Translations under genes and position numbers: made by a program
In this document: positions 42,656 through 50,188 of the stretch, piece after piece
Numbering within the stretch: position 1 is the stretch's first letter
Layout: each line of letters opens with the position of its first letter
Notes under the pieces: model-generated
The model's input: the letters and a program-made list of their open reading frames with translations, nothing else
What the model was told of the DNA's origin: nothing
Database searches by the model: none
Assembly (NCBI GenBank): GCA_949283975.1
Contig: CASDUK010000003.1
Span: 62,001 to 126,000, forward strand
Length of the DNA: 64,000 bases
From: an uncultured Bacillota bacterium
GTDB lineage: Bacteria > Bacillota > Clostridia > Christensenellales > UBA1242
Direction: 5' to 3'

Positions 42656-42748
42656 AAAATTTTTGTCATAAATCTTGAATATATAAAAACTATATGATAA
42701 CTTAATGTTTAATTTAGTCTACAAGTTTTATAAATAACCTTTTGTTTT
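42656..42748. repeat. 93-bp dispersed direct repeat, copy 1
   Basis: This AT-rich stretch is nearly identical (one 1-nt gap and one substitution) to 45321-45414, directly upstream of the TerS-like gene of the tRNA-Lys element. It runs from AAAATTTTTGTCAT to CCTTTTGTTTT. Neither copy encodes a protein. Confidence 0.85.
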
Positions 42749-42787
42749 GTGTTTTAAGCTTGAAGTCAAATTGTTAGCAGAAAGGGC

Positions 42788-42848
42788 ATCTGGTTATTGC
42801 GTTAATTGGTGCTGGGCGAAACTCGGCGCTACAAGCAATAAAACCCAT
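42788..42848. other. GC-rich hairpin region, possible structured RNA
   Basis: GGTTATTGC (42792-42800) can pair with GCAATAAAACC (42835-42845, two-base bulge), and GCTGGG pairs with CTCGGC around a CGAAA loop inside. The local G+C is much higher than in the flanks. No known riboswitch or ncRNA class is recognised. Confidence 0.35.
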
Positions 42849-42941
42849 AGGAATCATTTGACATAAAGGCCTTAAATATATTATCATTCAATAAAACCCA
42901 CAGAAACTATTTGACATAAAGGCCTTAAATATATTATCATT
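42836..42941 (+). repeat. 53-bp tandem duplication carrying a promoter
   Basis: Two copies (42836-42888 and 42889-42941), about 92% identical, each contain TTGACA followed 15 nt later by TATTAT. The downstream gene at 42964 therefore has a duplicated promoter-like segment. Confidence 0.8.
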
Positions 42942-42963
42942 AAAACAGAAAGTGGAGGAATTT

Positions 42964-43464
42964 ATGAAATTTTTAGGTTGGCTTTTTAGCGTTACAAGCA
43001 GGCACTATAGAGATATGCGAAGATATGAAAGAGGGGGTGTTGGCGCAAGAATTTTTGCGATAATTCTTTCAATGCTTTTTGTTGGGGCTGCGCTTGGGCT
43101 TGAATATTGGTTTTTTTCATCGCTCATGACAGAGGGGTCGCTTGGCGGCGGAACTGCAAAATTTGTTGCTCTAATTTTCATTGGCATTTTCTTTGTTGCA
43201 ACTTTTATTACAGCGCTTGAATATTGTGGCGTTTATGCCTTTACTGCTTTTGCAATGGCGATTATGGGTGTGGTTTATAAGGCAGAAAAAAGAAAGGCAT
43301 TGCTTGAAAAAAATCAAAAGAAAATTGAAAATTTGGAAGCTGAACTTGAAACAACTCCAAGCTTAAAATATAAAAAACTTGACATATTTGTTGGAATTTT
43401 TCAAATACTACTTGCAGTTGGGCTTTTTGTCGGCGTTATTGCTGTTGCAGTTTTAACGCTTTAA
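42964..43464 (+). CDS. four-helix membrane protein with C-terminal charged segment
   Basis: The start is ATG 42964 with GGAGG 5 nt upstream; the in-frame GTG at 42952 would cover that site. The 166-residue product has membrane helices at about 27-50, 62-85, 85-110 and 142-164 and a Lys/Glu coiled segment (RKALLEKNQKKIENLEAELE) between the third and fourth. It is not a family I know. Its upstream region holds a duplicated promoter-like segment and the hairpin region. Confidence 0.6.
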   Translation: MKFLGWLFSVTSRHYRDMRRYERGGVGARIFAIILSMLFVGAALGLEYWFFSSLMTEGSLGGGTAKFVALIFIGIFFVATFITALEYCGVYAFTAFAMAIMGVVYKAEKRKALLEKNQKKIENLEAELETTPSLKYKKLDIFVGIFQILLAVGLFVGVIAVAVLTL

Positions 43465-43584
43465 TTGACGAAAGCTCGCCTAAATTATTTGGAGTTTTGT
43501 AACTTTTATGATATATATTTTTTAGTTATATGTTGCATTTTTCACAAACAACCCTTTCTATTTCGTATAAAAAAAGGAGGATCT

Positions 43585-44958
43585 ATGAAAAAGAAAATTT
43601 TAATATTTGTCATGGCTTTTGCAATTATTTTCCCAGCGGCTTTTCTTTTAAGCGCGTGCGACGGGAAAGGCGGGAAAAAAGTTCAATCAATAACTGTTGA
43701 CAATCTTTTCATTGGCGACTCTCTCGAGGGCGACTCTGTCGAGTATGAGTATGGAACCAACATTAACGACATCTTTTCTCTTGAAAACATGAAAGTCACC
43801 GCAATCTATGATGACAATTCTACAAAGGTTCTAAGTTCTGATGAATACACCGTTGAGTTTAGCAAAAATACAAACCCAATAGATGAAATTAAAAGCATTC
43901 CAGATGTTGGTTATTATGGAATTTCTGTTTTCTACGAAGGGGCTTTTGACGGCATTACTTTTACTGTAATCCCGAGCAGCACACCTTATTATTCAATTTC
44001 ACTGTCTCATAAATCTTGGACTTATGGCAACGATGATATACCAGAGGTTACTTTAAAAAATTATCAGTTGCAAGAAGGCGAAAGCGTTGATTATTATTAC
44101 ATCGAAAAATCCAACTATGACGCCTTGAGCGACGAAGAAAAAGAACTTGCTAATAGATATGCAAATTATTGGACAGATATTACAGACGGAAATACAACAC
44201 TTGATGCTGGGCAATATTATGTGTTTGCATACATCAATTTTGCAAATGAACCAAATTATACAAGGCTTACAGTGAGAGAGCTAATTACAGTCAATAAAAA
44301 ACGAATTGTTGTTACACAAGAGGATGCAGCTGGAGTTTCGGCATGGGAATTTGATTATAGCAATTCTTACAACACTTCTTCTGACGGCAAATATATTATT
44401 GGAGACATCGCTTTAAAAAATATCACATTAGACGGCAATCATGTAACTATTTCTGACATTGCAGGTCGTTTTGAATGGAAAAATCCTGAACAAACTTTAA
44501 ATTCTTCTAATAGCGGCGATTCCTATCCACTTGTTTTTATTCCTTACGATTCAAATAATTACGAGGTGGTTTACAGCGGAGGTGAAATAAAATTGCAGGT
44601 TACCATTGAAAAGGGAGTTATTGACAATAAAAACACCCTTGACATTTACTTTGCAGAATATTTTGAAAGTGAGGCTAAAACAATAGCATATGATGGAAAG
44701 CAACACAGCCTTTTGCTTGATAGTTTTGAGATATTCGATGCTGGTGGCGTTTTGAAAAATATTGTAACATTTACACAAAACGGGGAAAATGCTGTTGTTC
44801 GCGAAGAAACTCCGGAAGGTGGAGTAACAGCCTATTATATTGATGGGCTTGTAGAAAGAGGACAATACATTTTTACTGTTAGCATAGTAGATGCAACAAA
44901 CTATTGTTGGGAGGGCGGCGACACCGCGCCAGCAACATTCACAGTAACAATAGAATAA
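43585..44958 (+). CDS. lipoprotein with Ig-like (Big_3/MBG-type) repeats
   Basis: The start at 43585 (AAGGAGGATCT site) gives a lipoprotein signal ending LLSAC (Cys about residue 24) and 457 residues. A first domain (ITVDNLFIGDSLEGDSVEYE, AIYDDNSTKVLSS) resembles Big_3-type bacterial Ig domains. Further segments such as LSHKSWTYGNDDIPEVTLKN and ITVNKKRIVVTQ resemble the MBG-type repeats of Firmicute surface lipoproteins, and a final segment contains YDGKQHSLLLDSF. They are typically adhesive or structural; no enzyme motif is seen. It is followed by a terminator. Confidence 0.7.
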   Translation: MKKKILIFVMAFAIIFPAAFLLSACDGKGGKKVQSITVDNLFIGDSLEGDSVEYEYGTNINDIFSLENMKVTAIYDDNSTKVLSSDEYTVEFSKNTNPIDEIKSIPDVGYYGISVFYEGAFDGITFTVIPSSTPYYSISLSHKSWTYGNDDIPEVTLKNYQLQEGESVDYYYIEKSNYDALSDEEKELANRYANYWTDITDGNTTLDAGQYYVFAYINFANEPNYTRLTVRELITVNKKRIVVTQEDAAGVSAWEFDYSNSYNTSSDGKYIIGDIALKNITLDGNHVTISDIAGRFEWKNPEQTLNSSNSGDSYPLVFIPYDSNNYEVVYSGGEIKLQVTIEKGVIDNKNTLDIYFAEYFESEAKTIAYDGKQHSLLLDSFEIFDAGGVLKNIVTFTQNGENAVVREETPEGGVTAYYIDGLVERGQYIFTVSIVDATNYCWEGGDTAPATFTVTIE

Positions 44959-44990
44959 CTAAAAACAACAAGGATCAACGGAATAACTAA

Positions 44991-45022
44991 AAATCTCTTT
45001 GCCAAGCGAAGAGATTTTTTTT
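44991..45022 (+). terminator. terminator after the MBG-type lipoprotein gene
   Basis: AAATCTCTT (44991-44999) pairs with AAGAGATTT (45009-45017) and is followed by T5. Confidence 0.85.
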
Positions 45023-45062
45023 GCCTCTTTCGAACAAGAGCTTTTTCGCCACTTTCGCAAAA

Positions 45063-45132
45063 TAAAAAAGCCCCTTTTTGGGGGTTTTGGTGAACCGCCG
45101 GGGGATCGAACCCCGGACCCACAGATTAAGAG
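45063..45132. repeat. attL-like 70-bp direct repeat (tRNA-Lys 3' fragment)
   Basis: This segment is identical to 47861-47930 and contains the tRNA-Lys terminator and the 3' half of the tRNA up to the anticodon loop. The 5' half of the tRNA is missing here, as expected at the displaced end of an element integrated into the tRNA gene. Confidence 0.9.
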
Positions 45133-45247
45133 AAAATGATAAAGTATTTTAAAATGATTTAATTTTTACCTTTTAAAGCCTTTATTCCCCTTTATTTATA
45201 AGACAATTAGAGTTTAAACCATTCTCTTTTGTTTTATCTTGTTTTGC

Positions 45248-45287
45248 CTAATTTTATTAGGCATTATTTTGTTTTCTATTAGGCAAT
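45248..45287. repeat. inverted repeat cluster near the left end of the element
   Basis: TGCCTAAT and ATTAGGCA form an 8-bp inverted repeat with a TTT loop, and a third TATTAGGCAA follows about 20 bp later. Such small iterated sites near an attachment end resemble integrase or excisionase arm sites, but that is inference. Confidence 0.4.
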
Positions 45288-45320
45288 TGATTTACAGGTA
45301 AACTTTTTTCTATAAATAGC

Positions 45321-45414
45321 AAAATTTTTGTCATTAAATCTTGAATATATAAAAACTATATGATAACTTAATGTTTAATTTAGTCTACAAGTTTTATAAA
45401 TAGCCTTTTGTTTT
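45321..45414. repeat. 94-bp dispersed direct repeat, copy 2
   Basis: The partner of 42656-42748. It ends 13 nt before the TerS-like start codon, so it is the immediate upstream region of the element's operon. Promoter-like TTGAAT and TATAAA sequences lie inside. Confidence 0.85.
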
Positions 45415-45427
45415 ATAAGGAGAAATT

Positions 45428-45847
45428 ATGGATAAATGGCAAAAAGAAATGGTTGAACGAAATCAAAAAAATGCTTTAGAAATAGAAGAAAACAATAATG
45501 AGATATTACAAATTCCAAACTATTTAACCGATGAAGAAAAGAAAGCTTATGAAGAAATTGTGGGCTCATTAAAAGAAAGCATAAAGTATAGGCTTTCTCA
45601 TTCAGATGTTGAATTAATTTGGCAATATTGTCAAATTAAAATTATGAGAGATAGAGCATGGAAAGGATACAACAAAAATCCAGAAAGATATATAAGAATT
45701 GTGACTGGGATTTGTAGCGACGGAAAAACACCTAAGGTTATGGTTAAAGAAAATGAACACTATAAAACTTTGATTGATTGCAATAAACAACTTGAAAAGA
45801 TTTTAAAAGATTTAAGACTTACACCAGAAGCAAGGAGAAAAAGATAA
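45428..45847 (+). CDS. P27-family phage terminase small subunit-like protein
   Basis: The 139 residues match the P27 family of small terminase subunits (TerS), which recognise phage packaging sites. Support: the sequence YLTDEEKKAYEEIVGSL, the helical middle and the C-terminal pattern ENEHYKTLIDCNKQLEK, then LKDLRLTPEARRKR, a strongly conserved end in this family. An AAGGAG site is 5 nt before the ATG. It is first in the element, and its stop overlaps the start of the ParB-like gene by 1 nt. No large subunit (TerL) is present, so it could only act with a helper phage. Confidence 0.7.
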   Translation: MDKWQKEMVERNQKNALEIEENNNEILQIPNYLTDEEKKAYEEIVGSLKESIKYRLSHSDVELIWQYCQIKIMRDRAWKGYNKNPERYIRIVTGICSDGKTPKVMVKENEHYKTLIDCNKQLEKILKDLRLTPEARRKR

Positions 45848-46389
45848 TGGAAGATTTAAAAATAGAATATATTGAAATTGAAAAATTAAATCACTATGCA
45901 AACAATTCAAAAATTCACACAAAAGAACAAATTGAACATATTGTAAACTCTATTCAAGAATTTGGCTTTAATGACCCACTTGGTATTGCTGGAGAAAATA
46001 ATATTGTTTTGGAAGGAAATGGCAGAGTTGAAGCTGCAAAGAAGTTAGGTTTAAAAACATTGCCCTGTGTTAGACTTGACCATCTTTCCAAAGAAGAACA
46101 AGAAGCATATGTAATAGCACACAATGCCACAAATCTCGAAACGGGTTTTGATGACGGAATTTTATTTCAAGAATTAAAGAAACTACAAAACTTTGATTTT
46201 ACGCAATATGGAATTGATGTTGATAAATATCTTAAAACTTGTGTAAAAGTTCAAAAAAGGATATTAAAACCTTTAAAAAGTGTCCACTATTTGATAAGTT
46301 TAGATATAAACAAAAATGATGAAGTTTTAAAAGTTATTGACAAATTAAGAAATATAGAAGGAGTTGAAATTGAGTCGACAATCAACTAA
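45847..46389 (+). CDS. ParB/Srx-fold nuclease-domain protein, phage type
   Basis: The first 110 residues are a ParB-like (Srx-fold) domain: LNHYANNSKIHTKEQIEHIV, then FGFNDPLGI and the phosphate-binding GNGRVEAAKKLG (about 57-68). The C-terminal 70 residues (VHYLISLDINKNDEVLKVI) form a second small domain. Such proteins are common in phages next to methyltransferase or terminase genes and are not chromosome-partitioning proteins; no helix-turn-helix is present. The start ATG overlaps the TerS stop, and the next gene starts inside its last codons. Confidence 0.8.
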   Translation: MEDLKIEYIEIEKLNHYANNSKIHTKEQIEHIVNSIQEFGFNDPLGIAGENNIVLEGNGRVEAAKKLGLKTLPCVRLDHLSKEEQEAYVIAHNATNLETGFDDGILFQELKKLQNFDFTQYGIDVDKYLKTCVKVQKRILKPLKSVHYLISLDINKNDEVLKVIDKLRNIEGVEIESTIN

Positions 46390-46918
46390 AACAGATAATA
46401 AATCAATTGCAAATAAAATATTTATTCGCAAAGAAGCTATAAAAAACTTAAACGAAGTTAAAGTTTTAGATTTATTTGCTGGCAGAAATGTTTTGTGGAA
46501 TAATATCAAAACTGATAAGTATTTTGGAATTGAAATTGAAAAAAATAAAGGAAAAAATTTAAATGTTGATGTTAGAAAAGTTTTTGACAATTTAGATTTA
46601 AGTGCTTTCAATGTGATTGATTGTGATAGTTATGGTTTGCCTTTTGACTTAATGAAAAAGATTTTAACAAGACAAGATGTAAATAAAGGAACAATAGTGT
46701 TTTACACGGCAATATCCTATCAATTCACTGGACTTCAAAAAGAAATTAAAGATTACATAGGTTTTAAAAACTTTTATCACAAAGCACCAACACTTTTTAA
46801 TGAAAAAGGTATTGAATTTTTTTATGAATATTTAGCAAATTTAGGTGTAAAAGAAGTTATTTACTATTCAGTTCACGATCCGATTGACAAACATTATGGA
46901 TATTTTGTCATAAATTAG
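46370..46918 (+). CDS. SAM-dependent methyltransferase-like protein
   Basis: The chosen start is the TTG at 46370-46372 with AGAAGGAG 6 nt upstream, overlapping the ParB-like gene by 20 nt. The 182 residues show a class I methyltransferase motif I (VLDLFAGRNVLW, in place of the usual DxFxGxG) and a motif II acidic turn (YFGIEIEKNK). VIDCDSYGLPFDLMKK is in the position of motif IV, but no NPPY or DPPY is present, so DNA amino-methyltransferase activity is doubtful. It may be a non-catalytic or different methyltransferase. The coupled gene order with a ParB-like protein is frequent in phages. Confidence 0.6.
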   Translation: MSRQSTKTDNKSIANKIFIRKEAIKNLNEVKVLDLFAGRNVLWNNIKTDKYFGIEIEKNKGKNLNVDVRKVFDNLDLSAFNVIDCDSYGLPFDLMKKILTRQDVNKGTIVFYTAISYQFTGLQKEIKDYIGFKNFYHKAPTLFNEKGIEFFYEYLANLGVKEVIYYSVHDPIDKHYGYFVIN

Positions 46919-46954
46919 TAGTCAAACCCTATCTTTATGTGCTATCATCATTTT

Positions 46955-47776
46955 ATGAGTGTTATTTATAGACCGAAAGGAATGGCGAGAGAATATAGCC
47001 CGTATGCACTGAATGTTTACATAGGTTGCAGTCATAGATGTAAGTATTGCTATGCTCCACACACTTTGCAAAGGCGTGGAGATGAATATTTTGGTAAGCC
47101 TGAGCCGAGAAAAAATATTTTAACTGAACTTGAAAAAGATTTGAAGAAAAATGTTTACACCGAACAGGTTTTACTATCTTTTGTCGGCGATTGCTATTGC
47201 GATTCGGCAGATAGTGGAGAAACCACGAGAGAAGTTTTGAAAATGCTGAATGCCTATCATGTTCCTGTTGCAGTTCTATCAAAAGGTGGCAAGAAAATGC
47301 TTCGAGATTTAGATATTTTTAAAGAGTTTGGCAGCCGCATAACAGTAGGCACAACTCTCACATTTTTAGATGAGAAAAAGTCAAAAGAGTGGGAACCTTT
47401 TGCGTCCACTCCAAGCGAAAGACTGGAAACGCTAAAAATCTTGCACGAGAATGGTATCAAAACTTTTGCTTCTTTTGAGCCGACTATTGAACCAGAAGAA
47501 AGTTTGGCGCTCATTCGAAAAACGCTGGAAGACAACTCCGTCGACCACTATAAAATCGGCAAAATTAATAACTATCGTTCTGCTGATAAGTGGCAAGACT
47601 GGGCAAAATATCTTGAAGATTGTGTGAAACTGCTTCGTCCAACAGGAAAGCAAGTCTATTACAAATTTTGTCTGCGAAAACTTGCACCAAACATCTCACT
47701 TTTGCCACAAGAGAAAAATCCAGACGAATATATTGTCAGGTATATTCCACCACAGCAGTCAAATTTGTTTGGATAA
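46955..47776 (+). CDS. radical SAM protein, spore photolyase-like / DUF5131-type
   Basis: The start at 46955 is preferred over the ATG six codons upstream because a TATCAT box ends 6 nt before it (possible leaderless transcript); no ribosome binding site is seen. The 273 residues contain the radical-SAM cluster motif CSHRCKYCYAP (CxxxCxxC) near residue 26. LSFVGDCYCDSADSGETTRE is the SAM-binding glycine-rich region. The sequence resembles the SplB-like family often found in phages and plasmids beside terminase genes. Its reaction is unknown. It closes the element; attR begins 84 nt after the stop. Confidence 0.8.
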   Translation: MSVIYRPKGMAREYSPYALNVYIGCSHRCKYCYAPHTLQRRGDEYFGKPEPRKNILTELEKDLKKNVYTEQVLLSFVGDCYCDSADSGETTREVLKMLNAYHVPVAVLSKGGKKMLRDLDIFKEFGSRITVGTTLTFLDEKKSKEWEPFASTPSERLETLKILHENGIKTFASFEPTIEPEESLALIRKTLEDNSVDHYKIGKINNYRSADKWQDWAKYLEDCVKLLRPTGKQVYYKFCLRKLAPNISLLPQEKNPDEYIVRYIPPQQSNLFG

Positions 47777-47860
47777 TAAATTTAGAGGACAGAAAACAAC
47801 ACAAAGCACCGCCTGAAGAGAAAATAGTTATGGCTTTATTCAAAAAATTTTATGTAAAAT

Positions 47861-47930
47861 TAAAAAAGCCCCTTTTTGGGGGTTTTGGTGAACCGCCGGG
47901 GGATCGAACCCCGGACCCACAGATTAAGAG
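47861..47930. repeat. attR-like 70-bp direct repeat (part of intact tRNA-Lys)
   Basis: Identical to 45063-45132. It contains the terminator and 3' half of the intact tRNA-Lys gene, which the element restored on integration. Confidence 0.9.
47862..47882 (-). terminator. terminator of tRNA-Lys
   Basis: On the minus strand CCCCC and GGGGC around AAAAA are flanked by an A-run and a T6-run. The same hairpin is duplicated in attL. Confidence 0.75.
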
Positions 47931-47961
47931 TCTGTTGCTCTACCAGCTGAGCTAGCGGTCC
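47886..47961 (-). tRNA. tRNA-Lys (CTT)
   Basis: The 76-nt tRNA has acceptor GGACCGC/GCGGTTC (one G-U), discriminator A, encoded CCA, D-arm TAGCTCAGCTGGTAGAGCA and anticodon loop CTCTTAA with anticodon CTT. Its 3' half, from the anticodon loop onwards, is duplicated at 45063-45132, marking the tRNA as an integration site. Confidence 0.96.
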
Positions 47962-47979
47962 GTTTCAATTACAACGGCA

Positions 47980-48008
47980 ATTATACATTAAAAGACAATT
48001 TCTGTCAA
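47980..48008 (-). promoter_or_regulatory. promoter of tRNA-Lys
   Basis: On the minus strand TTGACA (48003-48008), 17 bp, TATAAT (47980-47985): a perfect SigA consensus, 18 nt before the tRNA. Confidence 0.85.
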
Positions 48009-48036
48009 CAAAATTTTTTAAAAGGAAGCAGCCTTA

Positions 48037-48177
48037 ATGTTAAAGGAATTTGCACAGAGAATTTTAATTTTATTGTTAACACGCAAAAAAATTAAGGACA
48101 GTCTTTTAAAATTTTCGCCACGGCAAAAGCTTGAAAGAATTATAAAAAGCAGAAACGCTAAAAAGATTAATTATTAA
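48037..48177 (+). CDS. possible small basic protein (46 residues)
   Basis: A short frame with an AAAGGAAG site about 10 nt before its ATG encodes a basic, amphipathic protein (LKEFAQRILILLLTRKKIKD, then LKFSPRQKLERIIKSRN). No family is recognised and no clear promoter is visible, so its reality is uncertain. Its upstream region overlaps the tRNA-Lys promoter on the other strand. Confidence 0.35.
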   Translation: MLKEFAQRILILLLTRKKIKDSLLKFSPRQKLERIIKSRNAKKINY

Positions 48178-48207
48178 ATAACGATATTAGCGTAATAGCC
48201 GCCATAA

Positions 48208-48226
48208 TTCGACATCTTTCGACAAA
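48208..48226. promoter_or_regulatory. two tandem Spo0A-box-like sites
   Basis: On the minus strand TTTGTCGAA (48218-48226) and ATGTCGAA (48208-48215) lie 10 bp apart, one helical turn. They are between the small ORF and the end of the unknown gene at 48281, so the target is unclear. Confidence 0.35.
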
Positions 48227-48280
48227 CTTTTACCTTGTGTGCCGCTTGTAATTGAAAATTATGACAATGTTAAGAAAAAA

Positions 48281-49768
48281 TTAAGTTGCACTTGAAGAAG
48301 GGTTTACATATTCCCATGTTCCAAGTTTATTAATGAAGTAGTCATCTCCATATCCTTCCAAAACCTCATAGGCATTTTCAAAAACCTCGGAGTTAGAGTC
48401 ATGAGTATATTTGCCAGTTTCAGAATTAAATAAAAGGTGCTTTTTATAAACATTATTGTGCCAGCGATAGTATACGTTAATAGAATGATCACTTTGCATA
48501 AAACCGTTAACTTGATGACCCTTTGCAACAAGCAGGCGCTGAGTTGCGTTATATGAATTGTATAGCCAAATATCAAGGTTTTTCATAACCGCCAAAAAGC
48601 AGGGCTCTCGGTTTCCAATGTTGTCTTCCCAATCTTTTGCAAAAACCGAAACAAGTTCGATGTGTTCATCCAGAATGTCAGAATTTTGATATTTTAAGTA
48701 ACTTTCGGTTGAATGAGTTGAAATTCTAAATCTTGCACGGCTGTCTAAACAGGTGTTGACGCAGCCAATGTTATACGGCAACTCTGTTTTTGCATAGGGG
48801 TGGCCAATTGTGTAAGATTGCCCAAGTTTAATTGGAATGTTTTGCCTGTTAGCAGTTCCAGAGCTCAAATTAATTTGAAGATAATTAACTTGGTCGCTAT
48901 AGCTGTAACAAATGTAGAACATTTCCTTTTCGCTGTTAATTGAAACGGTATCTGTTTCAGAATTGTATTCAACACATGGAACATACGTTCCGTTAAAAAC
49001 TTTAACTGGATTGCTAGATGTTTCAAATCCAGGGGCAAAATCTCCAAGTGTTGTGAAGCCTGTCAATAAATCAACCTGATCTATTGGCATTTTTGCGTAT
49101 TCAATGTGATCAACAAAATTTTTGGTTATGTAATAGTTTGTTTTGGTTGTAAAAAGTTTAAAGCCGTTGTCTCTTGTAAGGTCAATGACATTATATCCAT
49201 AGATTTCAACCTCAAGGTCATTGAAGCCAGAAGTTCCAAAAAACGGAAGAGTTCCAAGGCCTTTAACAACAAACAAAAGGCTGTTTGTTTCTTCTGTTGG
49301 GGTAAATTCATATGTGAATTCAATTGTTTTTGTTTGAGTTGTGTTTAGCGGAAGCTCATCATATGTCTCTTCGTATATAACCCCGTCAACTTGGTTTGTT
49401 GTGTTTAAAAAGGCTTTGAAATAGCCGTCTGAAGAAGAGAAAAAGTTTTCAAAATACAATTCCGCCTTAACTTTAATTAAAAGTTTTACATTTGGAGTGC
49501 ACATGAAATATATCCTGTCGGATTCAACCGTTCCTGCCCCCAAGGTTTTTGCTGATATATTATACTTTAAAACATAGTTATAAAAACTTTCATCTGTGTG
49601 AAAAATTGCGTCAACATTTAGCCGCAAAAGCTTTACCATTTCATAAATCATAGAAACATATTCCGAAAGCGAAACAATTTCCGAGTTTCCAGATTTAATT
49701 GTTTTGCTAAGAGAATTTAAACGCTTTTCAAGTTCTTCTAACTTAACTATTTCCAAACTGTTATCCAT
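48281..49768 (-). CDS. protein of unknown function (495 residues), coiled-coil N-terminus and beta-rich body
   Basis: I recognise no family. The first 60 residues are a helical, leucine-rich coiled-coil segment (EIVKLEELEKRLNSLSKTIK). The remaining 430 are beta-rich with many aromatic residues (YYITKNFVDHIEYAKMP, VYYRWHNNVYKKHLLFN), no signal peptide, no membrane helix and no enzyme motif. The layout (helical N-terminus, long beta body) recalls phage receptor-binding or tail-fibre proteins, and the gene lies next to the tRNA-Lys integration site, but this is a weak inference. AAAGGAG is 5 nt before the ATG. Confidence 0.55.
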   Translation of the reverse strand: MDNSLEIVKLEELEKRLNSLSKTIKSGNSEIVSLSEYVSMIYEMVKLLRLNVDAIFHTDESFYNYVLKYNISAKTLGAGTVESDRIYFMCTPNVKLLIKVKAELYFENFFSSSDGYFKAFLNTTNQVDGVIYEETYDELPLNTTQTKTIEFTYEFTPTEETNSLLFVVKGLGTLPFFGTSGFNDLEVEIYGYNVIDLTRDNGFKLFTTKTNYYITKNFVDHIEYAKMPIDQVDLLTGFTTLGDFAPGFETSSNPVKVFNGTYVPCVEYNSETDTVSINSEKEMFYICYSYSDQVNYLQINLSSGTANRQNIPIKLGQSYTIGHPYAKTELPYNIGCVNTCLDSRARFRISTHSTESYLKYQNSDILDEHIELVSVFAKDWEDNIGNREPCFLAVMKNLDIWLYNSYNATQRLLVAKGHQVNGFMQSDHSINVYYRWHNNVYKKHLLFNSETGKYTHDSNSEVFENAYEVLEGYGDDYFINKLGTWEYVNPSSSAT

Positions 49769-49873
49769 AAAAACTCCTTTTTAGCAAAGTATAGCAATTG
49801 GAAGAGGAGGGGGGCAACCTTGACTGCCAGAATAAAAAAAACCAAATTGAAAAAAATATATTCGGAGATTATT

Positions 49874-50164
49874 ATGATTACTTTTATTTCTTTTCTAATT
49901 GTTCTGTTTGGAAGCGTGAATTGGCTTAGCATTGGAATGCTTCAATATGACATAATTGCTGGTTTTTTTGGAACTCAGGCAAACATTTTTAGCCGAATAA
50001 TTTACATTCTTTTTGGCTTTGCCGCAATTTGGCTTATTATCTCTGCAATCAGACAAAAGGGAAAAATTAACATAGTTAAAGACCGGCTAAACCTTAAAGC
50101 AATGGAACAAAAGGAAGATGAGCTTGCAGAAAAATTTGGCCAGAAAAACAGCCCAAGCGATTAA
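49874..50164 (+). CDS. DUF378 (YuzA-like) membrane protein with charged tail
   Basis: The chosen start (ATG 49874, GGAG 6 nt upstream) begins MITFISFLIVLFGSVNWLSIGM, the DUF378 signature of two helices with Gly-x-(V/L)-Asn-Trp. A TTG start at 49820 with a GGAGG site would add 18 basic residues and cannot be excluded. The core is about 65 residues; a charged tail (EQKEDELAEKFGQKN) follows. Function unknown; YuzA-family proteins are small membrane proteins of Firmicutes. Confidence 0.8.
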   Translation: MITFISFLIVLFGSVNWLSIGMLQYDIIAGFFGTQANIFSRIIYILFGFAAIWLIISAIRQKGKINIVKDRLNLKAMEQKEDELAEKFGQKNSPSD

Positions 50165-50166
50165 AA

Positions 50167-50188
50167 AAAACCGGAGCAATCCGGTTTT
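50167..50188. terminator. bidirectional terminator between DUF378 gene and pfkA
   Basis: AAAACCGGA (50167-50175) pairs with TCCGGTTTT (50180-50188), loop GCAA, flanked by A- and T-rich sequence on both sides. It overlaps the pfkA stop. Confidence 0.85.

Larger units (their letters stand above)
45063..47930. mobile_element. ~2.8-kb tRNA-Lys-integrated element without integrase
   Basis: The element lies between two identical 70-bp repeats (45063-45132 and 47861-47930). The right repeat is part of the intact tRNA-Lys gene, the left is only its 3' half. Inside are four plus-strand genes (TerS-like, ParB-like, methyltransferase-like, radical SAM) with overlaps or short gaps. The first 290 bp are noncoding with a TGCCTAAT/ATTAGGCA inverted repeat (45248-45266), a further ATTAGGCA near 45279-45286 and the 94-bp repeat. 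No integrase, transposase or large terminase is encoded, so it would need a helper to move. Confidence 0.7.

Noticed and set aside
45063-47930. transposon or IS element
   Set aside because: No transposase gene or terminal inverted repeats; the flanking direct repeats are tRNA-derived att sites.
47620-47955. plus-strand frame crossing the end of the radical SAM gene and the tRNA-Lys
   Set aside because: It overlaps a real gene and a tRNA; typical tRNA-derived spurious frame.
48281-49768. cargo of the tRNA-Lys element
   Set aside because: It lies outside the right repeat and the intact tRNA, on the other strand, so the sequence does not support inclusion.
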